Positions 31,799 to 41,108 are shown, numbered from the stretch's first letter. The stretch: 64,000 nt of DNA from Muribaculum sp. (GCA_023663505.1 JAMPHH010000012.1:10645-74644), one strand, 5' to 3'. The notes: generated by a model from the letters alone, not told the origin. A program made the numbers and translations.

Positions 31799-33886
31799 GT
31801 GGATACATTAGATACAAACATAAAAGAAAATGAAAAATCTGCCATGGGAATTAAATTTAAATTGATCATCGGCTTTGCGATTCCGCTGATCTGTGCCATT
31901 GGAATCGGTACGGTGGCGTACTCCTTGGCAGCAGCAGGCATGACTTCCAATTATGAGGATTCCATGACAAAGGCGATGACCATGGCAGTGGGATATTTGG
32001 ATTTTGGTTTTAAGTCTGCCGTCTCAGAGTCGGAACAGCTCTATTATAATATAGATTTGATGAAATGGGCAACAGGTGCGGTCTATAACGAATGGACAAA
32101 ACAGGAGATCATGGAAGATGTCGCTCTGGATCTGAAAATAAAGCTCGAGGGAAATGAATTTGTCAATAATATGCATATTATTCCCAGTGACAATCTGATG
32201 ATTGTGTCAACCTATGATGACACGATAGATACCTTCGGTTATTATGAGGATCTGGCAGAGCACGAGGAGGCTTACTGTCTCGACACATTGAGCGGCAATT
32301 GGATTGGCACTCACAGCTACATTGACAGCCAATTAAAGGAAATACATAATGATTACGACCCCGACAGCTATGCCTGCTCCTATATCCGCCCTCTCGCCAC
32401 AAAGCATGCATGTATCGTTGTGGATTACAGCAGTGAAGCCATAGCAGATATTTTGCGGGAACTCTCAGTCGGCGAGGACGGTCTGGCAGCCTTTGTGACT
32501 GCGGACGGGAGAGAGCTGCTGCTTCAGGACAATGAGATCATAAAGGACAGCGAATTTTCCTTTGTGAACCAAACCTATTTTACGGAAGCTATGGCAGAGC
32601 CTGCAGCGACCATTATCGACTATGTGCAATACAATCGTCAACAGTATTTGTTTATGCTGACCAAGAGCCATGAGAACGGTTCCGCTATCTGTGCCATGGT
32701 ACCTGTGAGCATGGTGAATGCGGGAGCGGTCACCATTCGGAACATCACGATCATCATCGTGATCATTTCCTGTGTGATCGCGGTGCTTGCGGCAATATTC
32801 ATCATCAGCGGTATTATTTCTACTATCCGTCAGATCAGCAAGAAGCTTCAAGTGGTATCAAGCGGTGACCTGACTGTGAATATTAACACCAACCGCAGGG
32901 ACGAGTTCAAGGTTCTGGCAAAAAATATTGCCACTATGGTACATAATTCCAGAAATCTGGTAATGCAGGTGTTAAAGACAACGGAAAATGTCTCCTCATC
33001 CACAGCTATGCTTTCAGACGCGTCCGAGGTGCTGACCGACGTGAGCAACCAAATCACGACCGCCGTGGACGAAATGAACATAGGGCTGAACCAACAGGCA
33101 CATGCTTCACAGGATTGTCTCAACCAGATGGACGAACTGTCACAGAGAATCACGGTTGCTGTCAACAGCGTGAAAAAGATGGACGGCATTACCAGTGACA
33201 CGAAGAATGTTATTTCAGACGGTATATCCACCATGGACGAACTGACAGGCAAAATGGCTGACACCACCAATATCACAAGAAATGTTACCTCCAATATCAA
33301 GGATTTGGAGGGCAGCCTGATTCAGGTAGAAAGATTTGTTGACACGATCAACGAGATTGCCGAGGAAACCAGTCTGTTGGCGCTCAACGCGTCCATCGAA
33401 GCGGCAAGGGCAGGGGAAGCAGGCAAGGGCTTTGCAGTGGTTGCACAGTCGGTAAGCTCCCTGTCAGACGGCACGATCGAGGCGGCAAAACAGATTCAAG
33501 AGGTAATGTTCCAGATTAAGGAATACGCTGAAAAGACCGTAAACGTGGCTCTTGACGCTGAGGAGATCGTATCCAAGCAGTCCGAGACAGTGAACAATAC
33601 AATCCATGTATTCTCTGATATGAACAAATATTTGGAGAACCTTGTATCAGAGATCACCTCTCTGGAAAAGACTGTGGAGGGCATGGAGCAGCACAGGAAT
33701 AACACGATGGCGGCAATCGAAAGCATCACGACCTCCTCTGAGGAGACAGCCGCTTCCGTTTCCACAGTGAATGATTCCTTGAAGAACCAGATGACCATGA
33801 TCAGCAACCTGCACAGCTCCGCCGAGGAATTGGAGGACAGGGCAAGAGAGCTGACAGAAGCGGTGAATGCATTCAAGATTAAGTAA
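31799..33886 (+). CDS. Methyl-accepting chemotaxis protein
   Basis: A 695-residue chemoreceptor. Two membrane helices (about 21-47 and 308-335) bracket a large extracellular dCache-like domain. A HAMP domain follows (RQISKKLQVVSSGDLTVNIN), then a long coiled-coil signalling domain with the conserved hairpin tip EIAEETSLLALNASIEAARA and AGKGFAVVAQ. It relays ligand binding to CheA/CheW. The GTG at 31799 has GGGAGG 7 nt upstream; the GTG at 31793 overlaps that site. Co-transcription with the TRAP-type binding protein suggests that protein as ligand presenter. A strong terminator follows. Confidence 0.94.
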   Translation: MDTLDTNIKENEKSAMGIKFKLIIGFAIPLICAIGIGTVAYSLAAAGMTSNYEDSMTKAMTMAVGYLDFGFKSAVSESEQLYYNIDLMKWATGAVYNEWTKQEIMEDVALDLKIKLEGNEFVNNMHIIPSDNLMIVSTYDDTIDTFGYYEDLAEHEEAYCLDTLSGNWIGTHSYIDSQLKEIHNDYDPDSYACSYIRPLATKHACIVVDYSSEAIADILRELSVGEDGLAAFVTADGRELLLQDNEIIKDSEFSFVNQTYFTEAMAEPAATIIDYVQYNRQQYLFMLTKSHENGSAICAMVPVSMVNAGAVTIRNITIIIVIISCVIAVLAAIFIISGIISTIRQISKKLQVVSSGDLTVNINTNRRDEFKVLAKNIATMVHNSRNLVMQVLKTTENVSSSTAMLSDASEVLTDVSNQITTAVDEMNIGLNQQAHASQDCLNQMDELSQRITVAVNSVKKMDGITSDTKNVISDGISTMDELTGKMADTTNITRNVTSNIKDLEGSLIQVERFVDTINEIAEETSLLALNASIEAARAGEAGKGFAVVAQSVSSLSDGTIEAAKQIQEVMFQIKEYAEKTVNVALDAEEIVSKQSETVNNTIHVFSDMNKYLENLVSEITSLEKTVEGMEQHRNNTMAAIESITTSSEETAASVSTVNDSLKNQMTMISNLHSSAEELEDRARELTEAVNAFKIK

Positions 33887-33987
33887 AGACTCGCGAAGTT
33901 GATTCCTGCGAACAACGAGCCAAGTCAACGAAGTTGATTTTGTTAATGCAATTGACTTTGAACCGATGCTTGTATGAGCATAAAGCT

Positions 33988-34018
33988 AGGGGAACCCCTC
34001 CAAGGGTTCCCCTATTTT
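33988..34018 (+). terminator. Intrinsic terminator after the chemoreceptor gene
   Basis: AGGGGAACCC-CTCCAA-GGGTTCCCCT forms a perfect 10-bp GC-rich stem followed by ATTTTA. It lies about 100 bp after the chemoreceptor stop codon. Confidence 0.82.
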
Positions 34019-34034
34019 ACCACAAGAGGACAGA

Positions 34035-34087
34035 TTGCTTATGCGCAGTTTCAACGTAGTTGAAACTTAAGTAGCGCAGAAATGAGG
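34035..34087 (+). repeat. Pre-start hairpin cassette, copy 1
   Basis: TTGCTTATGCGCA, an inner hairpin (GTTTCAAC-GTA-GTTGAAAC), then AAGTAGCGCAGAAATGAGGA. The blocks TGCGCA and AGCGCA can pair around the inner hairpin. The last part supplies the ribosome binding site of the gene starting at 34093. The same blocks occur at 54835-54867 before another start codon. Confidence 0.6.
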
Positions 34088-34092
34088 ATAGT

Positions 34093-34836
34093 ATGCCGGA
34101 TCAACAAGCTTTTCAAGCGGCGAAGGATAAAATTATAGGCATAGACAGGCAGCGTTTGGGGATTGGCACACTCTCCGAGAAGTCTGTCCACGCCATTCTA
34201 AAGAATTACCTTCAGCCTGACGAGGATCATCAGGAGATCCCTATAGAGAATTATGTGGCTGATATCTACACGGACGGCGAGATCATAGAGATTCAGACCA
34301 GACAGTTTAATAAGCTGCGAGATAAGCTGACTGCCTTCCTTCCTCTCTATCCCGTCACCATTGTCTATCCCATTCCAAGGGAGAAGTGGGTGATCTGGAT
34401 TGACGAGGAGAGCGGGGAGCTGAGCAAGCCCCGCAAATCCCCCAAAAAGGGAAGCTCCTATACCGTTTTTCCCGAGCTGTACAAGATCAAGCCCTTCCTG
34501 AAAAACAAAAATCTCCGCTTGAAATTGGTACTGATGGATATGGAGGAATATAAGCTTTTAAACGGCTGGAGCAAGGATAAGAAAAAGGGAGCGAGCCGCT
34601 ATGACCGAATCCCCACAGATCTGATTGACGAGGTAGAAATCAATTGCCCCGAAGACTATATGCAATTTGTGCCTTATGAACTGGACGGAGAATTTACCGT
34701 CAAGGAATTTGCCAAAGCCGCTCATATTCCCTCAGAACTGGCGGGAACGGTAGTCAACATTCTTTATTATATGGATATGATTGAACGCACTGGCAAAAGG
34801 GGCAGAGCGTATCTGTATCGGGTAAAGGAAATATAG
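34093..34836 (+). CDS. Conserved hypothetical protein, possible PD-(D/E)XK-like fold
   Basis: A 247-residue soluble protein. Residues 45-85 read IPIENYVADIYTDGEIIEIQ then TRQFNKLRDKLTAFL, an Asp...Glu-x-Gln arrangement like a restriction-nuclease core. The centre is basic (KPRKSPKKGSSY, GWSKDKKKGASRYD) and the C-terminal 60 residues look like a winged helix (FTVKEFAKAAHIPSELAGTV). Together these suggest a DNA-associated protein, by inference only. The ATG has a GAGGATAG site in the hairpin cassette upstream. It follows the chemoreceptor terminator and seems to be transcribed alone. Confidence 0.65.
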   Translation: MPDQQAFQAAKDKIIGIDRQRLGIGTLSEKSVHAILKNYLQPDEDHQEIPIENYVADIYTDGEIIEIQTRQFNKLRDKLTAFLPLYPVTIVYPIPREKWVIWIDEESGELSKPRKSPKKGSSYTVFPELYKIKPFLKNKNLRLKLVLMDMEEYKLLNGWSKDKKKGASRYDRIPTDLIDEVEINCPEDYMQFVPYELDGEFTVKEFAKAAHIPSELAGTVVNILYYMDMIERTGKRGRAYLYRVKEI

Positions 34837-34932
34837 ATGTATTAGATATGATTTATGCCTATACAAAGGATAAACGTTATTTAAGTATCAGAAATGAGGT
34901 TATCAAAAAAGAAGCGAAAGGAGAGGTCATAG

Positions 34933-35392
34933 TTATTTATAAAACTCAAAGGCAAAAAGCAATGCCAAAATAGAAACCCCATCTTTGGTTTCATTATTTT
35001 TTAACATTTCCAAGACACAATCCCTTGAAACCCACTTTTTCATTTTTACTTCATTTTCATCAAAATTCATAGATTCTGTATCGACTCTTGCGGCAAAAAC
35101 ATGGCATATACAATCAGACATTCCATTAGACGGATTTTGAGTACATAAAAATTTCAGGTCTTTAACTGTACACCCTGTTTCTTCCATGCATTCTCGGCGT
35201 GCCGCCTCTTCCTTTGATTCTCCATCTTCAATACGCCCCGCAGGAATTTCCCATTCCAAACGCATTACTGTATATCTCTTAGATTGAATCAGCAAAACTT
35301 CATCATTCTCATTGAACACAACAATGCTTACTGCTTCATGCGGATAATGAATCTGATGATACTTTTCTATCTAATCGCTGCGGCAACTCCAT
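34933..35392 (-). pseudogene. NUDIX hydrolase gene with an early frameshift
   Basis: The NUDIX box is complete: GRIEDGESKEEAARRECMEE then TGC, matching GX5EX7REUXEEXGU. A good start (GGAGG, ATG 35392) encodes MELPQRLDRK, but after a run of four A bases (35363-35366, T on the plus strand) the frame closes. Removing one A joins it smoothly to YHQIHYPHEAVSIVVFNEND and the rest of a roughly 153-residue hydrolase. As it stands translation could only start internally (GTG 35319), yielding 128 residues without the first strand. It may be a recent mutation, slippage-tolerant expression, or a sequencing error. Confidence 0.72.
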
Positions 35393-35426
35393 ATATCTTC
35401 CTCCATAATTTACTTTATGCTTTTGA

Positions 35427-35906
35427 CTATTGGTAGTTTGGCAGTTTACACAGATCCGCCCATTCCGCCCCGGGGCAGGAACGCTCCAATTCCTCAATAG
35501 TCAATCTCACACAGCTGCTTGCGCTGCCTGCTGCCGGAAGCGCCATCTCGAAACGCTTCATGGACTCGTCCAGATACACCTTAGTCTTCCCCTCGGGATT
35601 GGCATAGGGACAGACCCCTCCAATGGCATGACCCGTGTATTCCATGACCTCCTCGGGTGTCAGCATCTTTGCCTTCATGCCAAATTTATCCTTGAATTTG
35701 CGGTTATCCACCTTGGTATCACCACTGGTCACGATCAACACTGCCTTGTCCCCCACCTTGAAGGACAAGGTCTTCGCTATCATAGCGGGAATCACGCCCG
35801 CCGCATGAGCGGCAAGCTCCACCGTGGCACTGGATTCCGCAAATTCCTCCACCTTCCCGTCCAAATCAAATTGCTTCAAATACTCCCTGACTGCTGCTAC
35901 CGACAT
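35427..35906 (-). CDS. YbaK/EbsC-type aminoacyl-tRNA deacylase
   Basis: A 159-residue single-domain protein of the YbaK/ProX editing family: AAHAAGVIPAMIAKTLSFKV (about 32-51), VLIVTSGDTKVDNRKFKDKF (about 56-75) and the GHAIGGVCPYANPEG loop (about 92-106). These proteins hydrolyse misacylated tRNAs such as Cys- or Ala-tRNA(Pro). It begins 2 bp after the gyrA stop codon on the same strand, so it is co-transcribed with gyrA, probably by chance of operon layout. Confidence 0.9.
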   Translation of the reverse strand: MSVAAVREYLKQFDLDGKVEEFAESSATVELAAHAAGVIPAMIAKTLSFKVGDKAVLIVTSGDTKVDNRKFKDKFGMKAKMLTPEEVMEYTGHAIGGVCPYANPEGKTKVYLDESMKRFEMALPAAGSASSCVRLTIEELERSCPGAEWADLCKLPNYQ

Positions 35907-35908
35907 GT

Positions 35909-38494
35909 TTATTCCTCCAAATCCGCAGAAGACTCCCCTTCCGAAGACTTTTCTTCAGGAATTTCTTCATCTGAAAATTCCTCATCTAAATTGTCTTCCG
36001 AGATATTCTCAATAGCGTCCTCTACATCGTCAAACTCCTGATCACCGTTGGAAATCTTCTCCCGAACCTTGGCAATCTGCGCCACCTTGACGCCCTCGTC
36101 AAGATTCATCATCTTCACACCGGAGGTGATCCTTCCCAACGTGGAGATATCCTGCATACGAAGCTGAATGATCACTCCCTCTGTGGTGATCATCATCAGC
36201 TCGTTTTCGTCCGTGACAGCCTTGACTCCCACCACGTCACCTGTCTTTTCGGTAATTTTATAGCATTTGACGCCCTTACCGCCTCGCTTTTGCACGGTAA
36301 ATTCATCAAGATATGTACGTTTTCCAAGACCATTCTCTGACACGATCAGCAGGGAATCACCCTGAACCTGCAGCTGCATACCGATAATCTCGTCCCCGGG
36401 CGACAGATTCATACCGATCACACCCATGGAAGCCCTTCCTGTGGGACGCACATCAGTCTCCTTAAATCGAATACACATACCCTGCTTTGTCACAAGGAAA
36501 ATCTCACTGTCCACATCTGTTGTCTTTACCTCGATAAGTTCATCGTCATCACGCAAATTAATGGCAGTAAGACCGTTTTTGCGCACATTCGCAAATTCCG
36601 CAAGCGGCGTCTTCTTCACAATACCCTTCTTTGTCACCATAAAGAGATATCTGTCCGCATCATATTCCTTAATCGGGATCATGGCGGTGATCTTCTCCCC
36701 GGGCTGCAATTGAAGGAGATTGATCACGGCGGTTCCTCTGGCGGTTCTGCTTGCTTCCGGAATCTCATAAGCCTTCAAGCGATAAACGCGCCCCATATTG
36801 GTAAAGAAATTCATATAATGGTGGGTGGTGCTCATCAGCAGATCCTCGATATAATCGTCCTCTATGGTCTGCATTCCCTTGATTCCCTTGCCGCCGCGGT
36901 TCTGCGCCTTGAAATTATCCACTGTCATACGCTTGATATAGCCCAGTCTGGTCATGGCAATGACAGTATTGTCATAAGGAATCAAATCCTCCATGGAGAT
37001 ATCAAACTCGTCAAAGCCGATAGAGCTTCTTCTGTCATCGCCATATTTTTGGGCGATGATCATAATCTCCTCTTTAATCACACCAAGCAATAATTTCTCG
37101 TCAGCCAATATAGCCTTCAGCTCCCCGATACGTATCTCCAACTCCTTGTGCTCATTTTCAAGCTTCTCTCTCTCCAAGCCTGTGAGCGCTCTCAGACGCA
37201 TGTCCACAATCGCCTGCGCCTGTGCGTCAGAAAGCTCAAATCTCTCAATCAGCCTGTCCTTCGCAATCTGAGCGTTCTGGCTGCTTCTGATAATGGAGAT
37301 CACTTCGTCTATAAAGTCCAAAGCCTTGAGCAGACCCTGTAAAATATGATCTCTCTCCTCAGCCTTATTCAGATCGTATTTTGTCCTGCGCGTGACAACA
37401 TCTTCCTGATGCTGCAGATAATAGGTCAGCATCTCCAACAGATTCATCACCTTGGGCTCGTTATTGATAAGGGCTAACATAATCACGCCGAAGGTGTCTT
37501 GAAGCTGGGTATGCTTATACAGCTGATTTAAAATCACGTTGGCATTGGCGTCCTTGCGAAGCTCGATAACCACGCGCACACCCTCTCTGTTGGACTCGTC
37601 GCGGATATCCGTGATGCCGTCAATTTTCTTCAGCTTGACAAGCTCTGCAATCTTGACGATCAAATTCGCCTTATTGACCATATAGGGAAGCTCTGTGGCA
37701 ATGATCTGGCTTTTACCGTTAGGCAGGGTCTCAATATTGGTGACTGCGCGCACACGAATCTTGCCCCTTCCCGTGCGGTAAGCCTCCTCACACCCTCTCG
37801 TACCCATGATCAAGCCGCCGGTGGGAAAATCAGGCGCTTTCACGATAGGAAGGATCTCCTCTATGGTGGTCTCACGATTTTCCTGAATCTTATTATCAAT
37901 GATTTTGACCACGGCATTTACCACCTCACGAAGATTGTGGGGCGGGATATTTGTCGCCATACCAACGGCAATACCGGTAGTGCCGTTCACCAAGAGATTG
38001 GGATAACGACTGGGCAGCACCACAGGCTCCTTCTCGGTATCGTCAAAGTTAGGTACAAAATCAACCGTATCCTTGTTGATATCCGCCAATAATTCCATGG
38101 AAATCTTGGACAGCCTTGCCTCTGTGTAACGCATCGCAGCGGCGCCGTCGCCGTCCATAGAGCCAAAGTTGCCGTGTCCGTCCACCAAGGGATATCTGGT
38201 AGACCATTCCTGAGCCATATTTACCAACGCACCATAGATAGAGCTGTCGCCATGAGGGTGATATTTACCCATGGTATCACCGACAATACGCGCACTCTTA
38301 CGATGCGGCTTGTCAGGACCATTATTCAACTCGATCATGGAATAAAGCACACGACGCTGAACAGGCTTCAGACCGTCCCGCACATCGGGAAGCGCGCGGG
38401 AAGCGATGACACTCATGGCATAATCTATGTAGAATGTCTCCATTCGCTCCTTTAAGTCAACCTCGTGTATTTTATCAAAAATATCGTCGTTCAT
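35909..38494 (-). CDS. gyrA: DNA gyrase subunit A
   Basis: An 861-residue GyrA that with GyrB introduces negative supercoils. The catalytic Tyr is 123 in AAMRYTEARL. The quinolone pocket reads HPHGDSSIYGALVNMAQ, with Ser 84 at the E. coli Ser83 position and Gly 88 where E. coli has Asp87. The C-terminal half has the beta-pinwheel repeats and a GyrA box-like QNRGGKGIKG (about 527-536). It ends in an acidic tail (EEIPEEKSSEGESSADLEE). It is downstream of gyrB, separated by 169 bp. Confidence 0.97.
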   Translation of the reverse strand: MNDDIFDKIHEVDLKERMETFYIDYAMSVIASRALPDVRDGLKPVQRRVLYSMIELNNGPDKPHRKSARIVGDTMGKYHPHGDSSIYGALVNMAQEWSTRYPLVDGHGNFGSMDGDGAAAMRYTEARLSKISMELLADINKDTVDFVPNFDDTEKEPVVLPSRYPNLLVNGTTGIAVGMATNIPPHNLREVVNAVVKIIDNKIQENRETTIEEILPIVKAPDFPTGGLIMGTRGCEEAYRTGRGKIRVRAVTNIETLPNGKSQIIATELPYMVNKANLIVKIAELVKLKKIDGITDIRDESNREGVRVVIELRKDANANVILNQLYKHTQLQDTFGVIMLALINNEPKVMNLLEMLTYYLQHQEDVVTRRTKYDLNKAEERDHILQGLLKALDFIDEVISIIRSSQNAQIAKDRLIERFELSDAQAQAIVDMRLRALTGLEREKLENEHKELEIRIGELKAILADEKLLLGVIKEEIMIIAQKYGDDRRSSIGFDEFDISMEDLIPYDNTVIAMTRLGYIKRMTVDNFKAQNRGGKGIKGMQTIEDDYIEDLLMSTTHHYMNFFTNMGRVYRLKAYEIPEASRTARGTAVINLLQLQPGEKITAMIPIKEYDADRYLFMVTKKGIVKKTPLAEFANVRKNGLTAINLRDDDELIEVKTTDVDSEIFLVTKQGMCIRFKETDVRPTGRASMGVIGMNLSPGDEIIGMQLQVQGDSLLIVSENGLGKRTYLDEFTVQKRGGKGVKCYKITEKTGDVVGVKAVTDENELMMITTEGVIIQLRMQDISTLGRITSGVKMMNLDEGVKVAQIAKVREKISNGDQEFDDVEDAIENISEDNLDEEFSDEEIPEEKSSEGESSADLEE

Positions 38495-38663
38495 TATTCC
38501 TCTTTCTGCCCGTGAGGGCGATTACGCTAATTGTAGCCTTCGCAGTACAATTTTTGTTACTATTAGGAACCGTTCAGAAATAACTTTGCAAAAGTTATTT
38601 CTGGTTCCGGTAAATTGCGAAGCAATTTTCAGGAATTGTTAAAAATTATTTTTTAACAATTCC

Positions 38664-40919
38664 TTATATATCCAGATTCTTCACAAACCTTGCGTTCTCC
38701 TCGATAAATTCACGCCTAGGCTCCACCTTGTCGCCCATCAGAGTCGTAAAGGTCAGGTCAAGCTCGGATTCCGTCTCCTCGTCATAATTCACACGAAGCA
38801 ATATACGGCGCTCAGGATCCATAGTGGTCTCCCAAAGCTGCTCCGCGTCCATCTCACCCAATCCCTTATAACGCTGAATCTTATTGTTCTGGTCGCGTCC
38901 TACTTCCTTTAATATTTCATCAAGCTCCTCGTCACTGTATGCGTACCAGACCTTTTTATTCTTCTCCAATTTATAGAGAGGAGGCTTCGCAAGGAACACA
39001 TGACCCTGCTTGATCAGCTCAGGCATAAAACGATACAGGAAGGTGAGCAGCAGGGTGCTGATATGCGCGCCGTCCACGTCCGCATCCGTCATCAGAATGA
39101 TCTTATTATACCGAAGCTTCGTGATATCAAAATCCTCATGTATCCCTGTGCCAAAAGCAGTGATCATCGCCTTGATCTCGGCATTGGCATAGATTTTATC
39201 AAGCCTTGCCTTCTCCACATTCAAAATTTTGCCGCGCAAGGGCAGAATCGCCTGTGTAGCACGGGAACGGGCGGTCTTGGCGCTTCCTCCCGCAGAATCT
39301 CCCTCAACGATATAAATCTCACAATTTGCAGGGTCTTTATCAGAACAATCCGCAAGCTTGCCGGGCAGAGACATACCTTCAAGAGCAGTTTTTCTTCTGG
39401 TCAAATCTCTGGCTTTTCTCGCCGCTTCCCTTGCTCTCTGTGCGAGAATGGATTTCTCACAGATCGTCTTGGCAATCGAGGGATTTTGCTCAAGATAATA
39501 GGTCAATTGTTCACTGACAATACTGTCAACTGCACCTCGTGCCTCGCTGTTTCCAAGCTTTTGTTTTGTCTGTCCCTCAAACTGGGGATCCTCAATCTTC
39601 ACGCTGATAATCGCAGTAAGACCCTCCCTGATATCCTCGCCTGTCAGGTTCGGCTCACTATCCTTGAGAAGCTTCGCATTTCTGGCATAATCATTAAATG
39701 TCTTGGTCATGGCATTCCTAAAGCCTACCAAATGCGTACCGCCCTCAGGTGTGTTGATATTATTTACAAAGCTGAATACACTCTCGTTATAGGAATCATT
39801 ATGCTGAAAGGATACCTCCACATACACATGATTCTTTTCACCCTCGAAGTATAGAATATCATCATACAGTGGCTCCTTGCTCTTGTTCAAATAGACCACA
39901 AATTCCTTGATGCCGCCCTTATAATAAAATTCTATCACCTTCTGCTGATTACCGTTTTCAAGGGTTATGTAATGAGTCTTTCCGATTTTGCCGCCCGTTA
40001 ATACGGGAACTTGGGAATCCGCCGATGCGTCTGCCCCTGCTCTGGCTAAAAGCTCGTCTATCTGCTTTTTCTCAAGCTCCTTTTCCGTCATATTGACGGT
40101 TTGAGCTTCTATCTCGCCGTTTGAAGCGGATTTCTCTGATACAGTCTGACCATCTGCGGAATCGTGTGTTTCCTTGGATTCCTCGCTATTGACCTCTTGA
40201 TTTGCGGAGCTTGATTCCTTGGCAGAGTCTCCACCCTGCAGTACGGTCTCCTCCTCACGGCGGTTATCCCTGAGAATAATGCGCAAACCCTTTGTCAAAA
40301 AAGCCATCTCGCGCAAACGTCTTTTTAAAATATCAAATTCATAAACAGTTGTCTCGGTAAAAATCGTTTTATCCGGCAGAAAAGTGATCGTGGTTCCCGT
40401 CTTGTCCTCGGAACAGGTGCCAACCTCTTTGAGAGGATAACACACATGACCCTTCTCATAACGCTGCTTATAGACCTTTCCCTCCTGATAAATCTCCACC
40501 TCAAGCCATTCGGAAAGAGCATTTACAACAGAAGCTCCCACACCGTGAAGCCCTCCTGACACCTTGTATCCCCCGCCGCCGAATTTACCGCCGGCATGAA
40601 GAATGGTAAACACAACCTCCACGGCGGGAATCCCCGCCTTGTGATTAATGCCCACAGGAATCCCACGCCCGTTGTCAACCACAGTGACAGAATTATCCTC
40701 ATTGATAGTCACGTCTATCAAATCACAATAACCTGCAAGCGCTTCATCTACCGCATTGTCTACAATCTCATAGACAAGATGATGAAGTCCCCTGCTGGAG
40801 GTGGTACCTATATACATGCCGGGTCTTTTCCTGACAGCCTCCAAGCCCTCAAGAATCTGGATCTGGTCTGCTCCATACTCATTTTCCACAATTGTATTGC
40901 TTATGTTTTCTTCGCTCAT
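38664..40919 (-). CDS. gyrB: DNA gyrase subunit B with extra acidic insertion
   Basis: About 751 residues; typical Firmicute GyrB is near 640. It shows the GHKL ATPase (EIVDNAVDEALAG, 51-63; DNGRGIPVG, 82-90; GGLHGVGASVVNALS), the transducer domain, and TOPRIM motifs EGDSAGG and DADVDGAH. About 108 residues (222-329) rich in Ser, Glu, Asp and Gln are inserted between GLRIILRDNR and FYYKGGIKEFV, at the end of the ATPase/start of the transducer region. The ATG 40919 (MSEEN) is preferred over an in-frame start 12 nt upstream. Two extended -10 promoters lie upstream. Confidence 0.97.
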   Translation of the reverse strand: MSEENISNTIVENEYGADQIQILEGLEAVRKRPGMYIGTTSSRGLHHLVYEIVDNAVDEALAGYCDLIDVTINEDNSVTVVDNGRGIPVGINHKAGIPAVEVVFTILHAGGKFGGGGYKVSGGLHGVGASVVNALSEWLEVEIYQEGKVYKQRYEKGHVCYPLKEVGTCSEDKTGTTITFLPDKTIFTETTVYEFDILKRRLREMAFLTKGLRIILRDNRREEETVLQGGDSAKESSSANQEVNSEESKETHDSADGQTVSEKSASNGEIEAQTVNMTEKELEKKQIDELLARAGADASADSQVPVLTGGKIGKTHYITLENGNQQKVIEFYYKGGIKEFVVYLNKSKEPLYDDILYFEGEKNHVYVEVSFQHNDSYNESVFSFVNNINTPEGGTHLVGFRNAMTKTFNDYARNAKLLKDSEPNLTGEDIREGLTAIISVKIEDPQFEGQTKQKLGNSEARGAVDSIVSEQLTYYLEQNPSIAKTICEKSILAQRAREAARKARDLTRRKTALEGMSLPGKLADCSDKDPANCEIYIVEGDSAGGSAKTARSRATQAILPLRGKILNVEKARLDKIYANAEIKAMITAFGTGIHEDFDITKLRYNKIILMTDADVDGAHISTLLLTFLYRFMPELIKQGHVFLAKPPLYKLEKNKKVWYAYSDEELDEILKEVGRDQNNKIQRYKGLGEMDAEQLWETTMDPERRILLRVNYDEETESELDLTFTTLMGDKVEPRREFIEENARFVKNLDI

Positions 40920-40961
40920 TTTTCCTCGCATTCTGCTTGATATTAGCTTTCTATGTTCTCC

Positions 40962-41059
40962 GCCTTGAATATGGATTTATTATACCACGATTGCTCCACA
41001 ATCATGGTACTGATGGCCATTCGGCCGTTCCATGCCTTGAATATGGATTTATTATACCA
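40962..41059 (-). promoter_or_regulatory. Duplicated gyrB promoter region (26-bp direct repeat)
   Basis: The 26-bp sequence GCCTTGAATATGGATTTATT-ATACCA occurs at 40962-40987 and again at 41034-41059. On the minus strand each copy contains TGGTATAAT, an extended -10 pointing to gyrB. No good -35 is visible at either. A palindrome (CCACGATTG ... CAATCATGG) lies between them. The spacer separates recF from gyrB. Confidence 0.6.
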
Positions 41060-41108
41060 TACTTTCGCAAAAAATGCAGTACCTTAACGGCTATAAATTG
41101 GATTTATT

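Noticed and set aside
34848..34973. 41-codon plus-strand frame MIYAYTKDKRYLSIRNEVIK...
   Set aside because: No ribosome binding site, overlaps the end of the NUDIX gene and matches no family I know; at most a relic.
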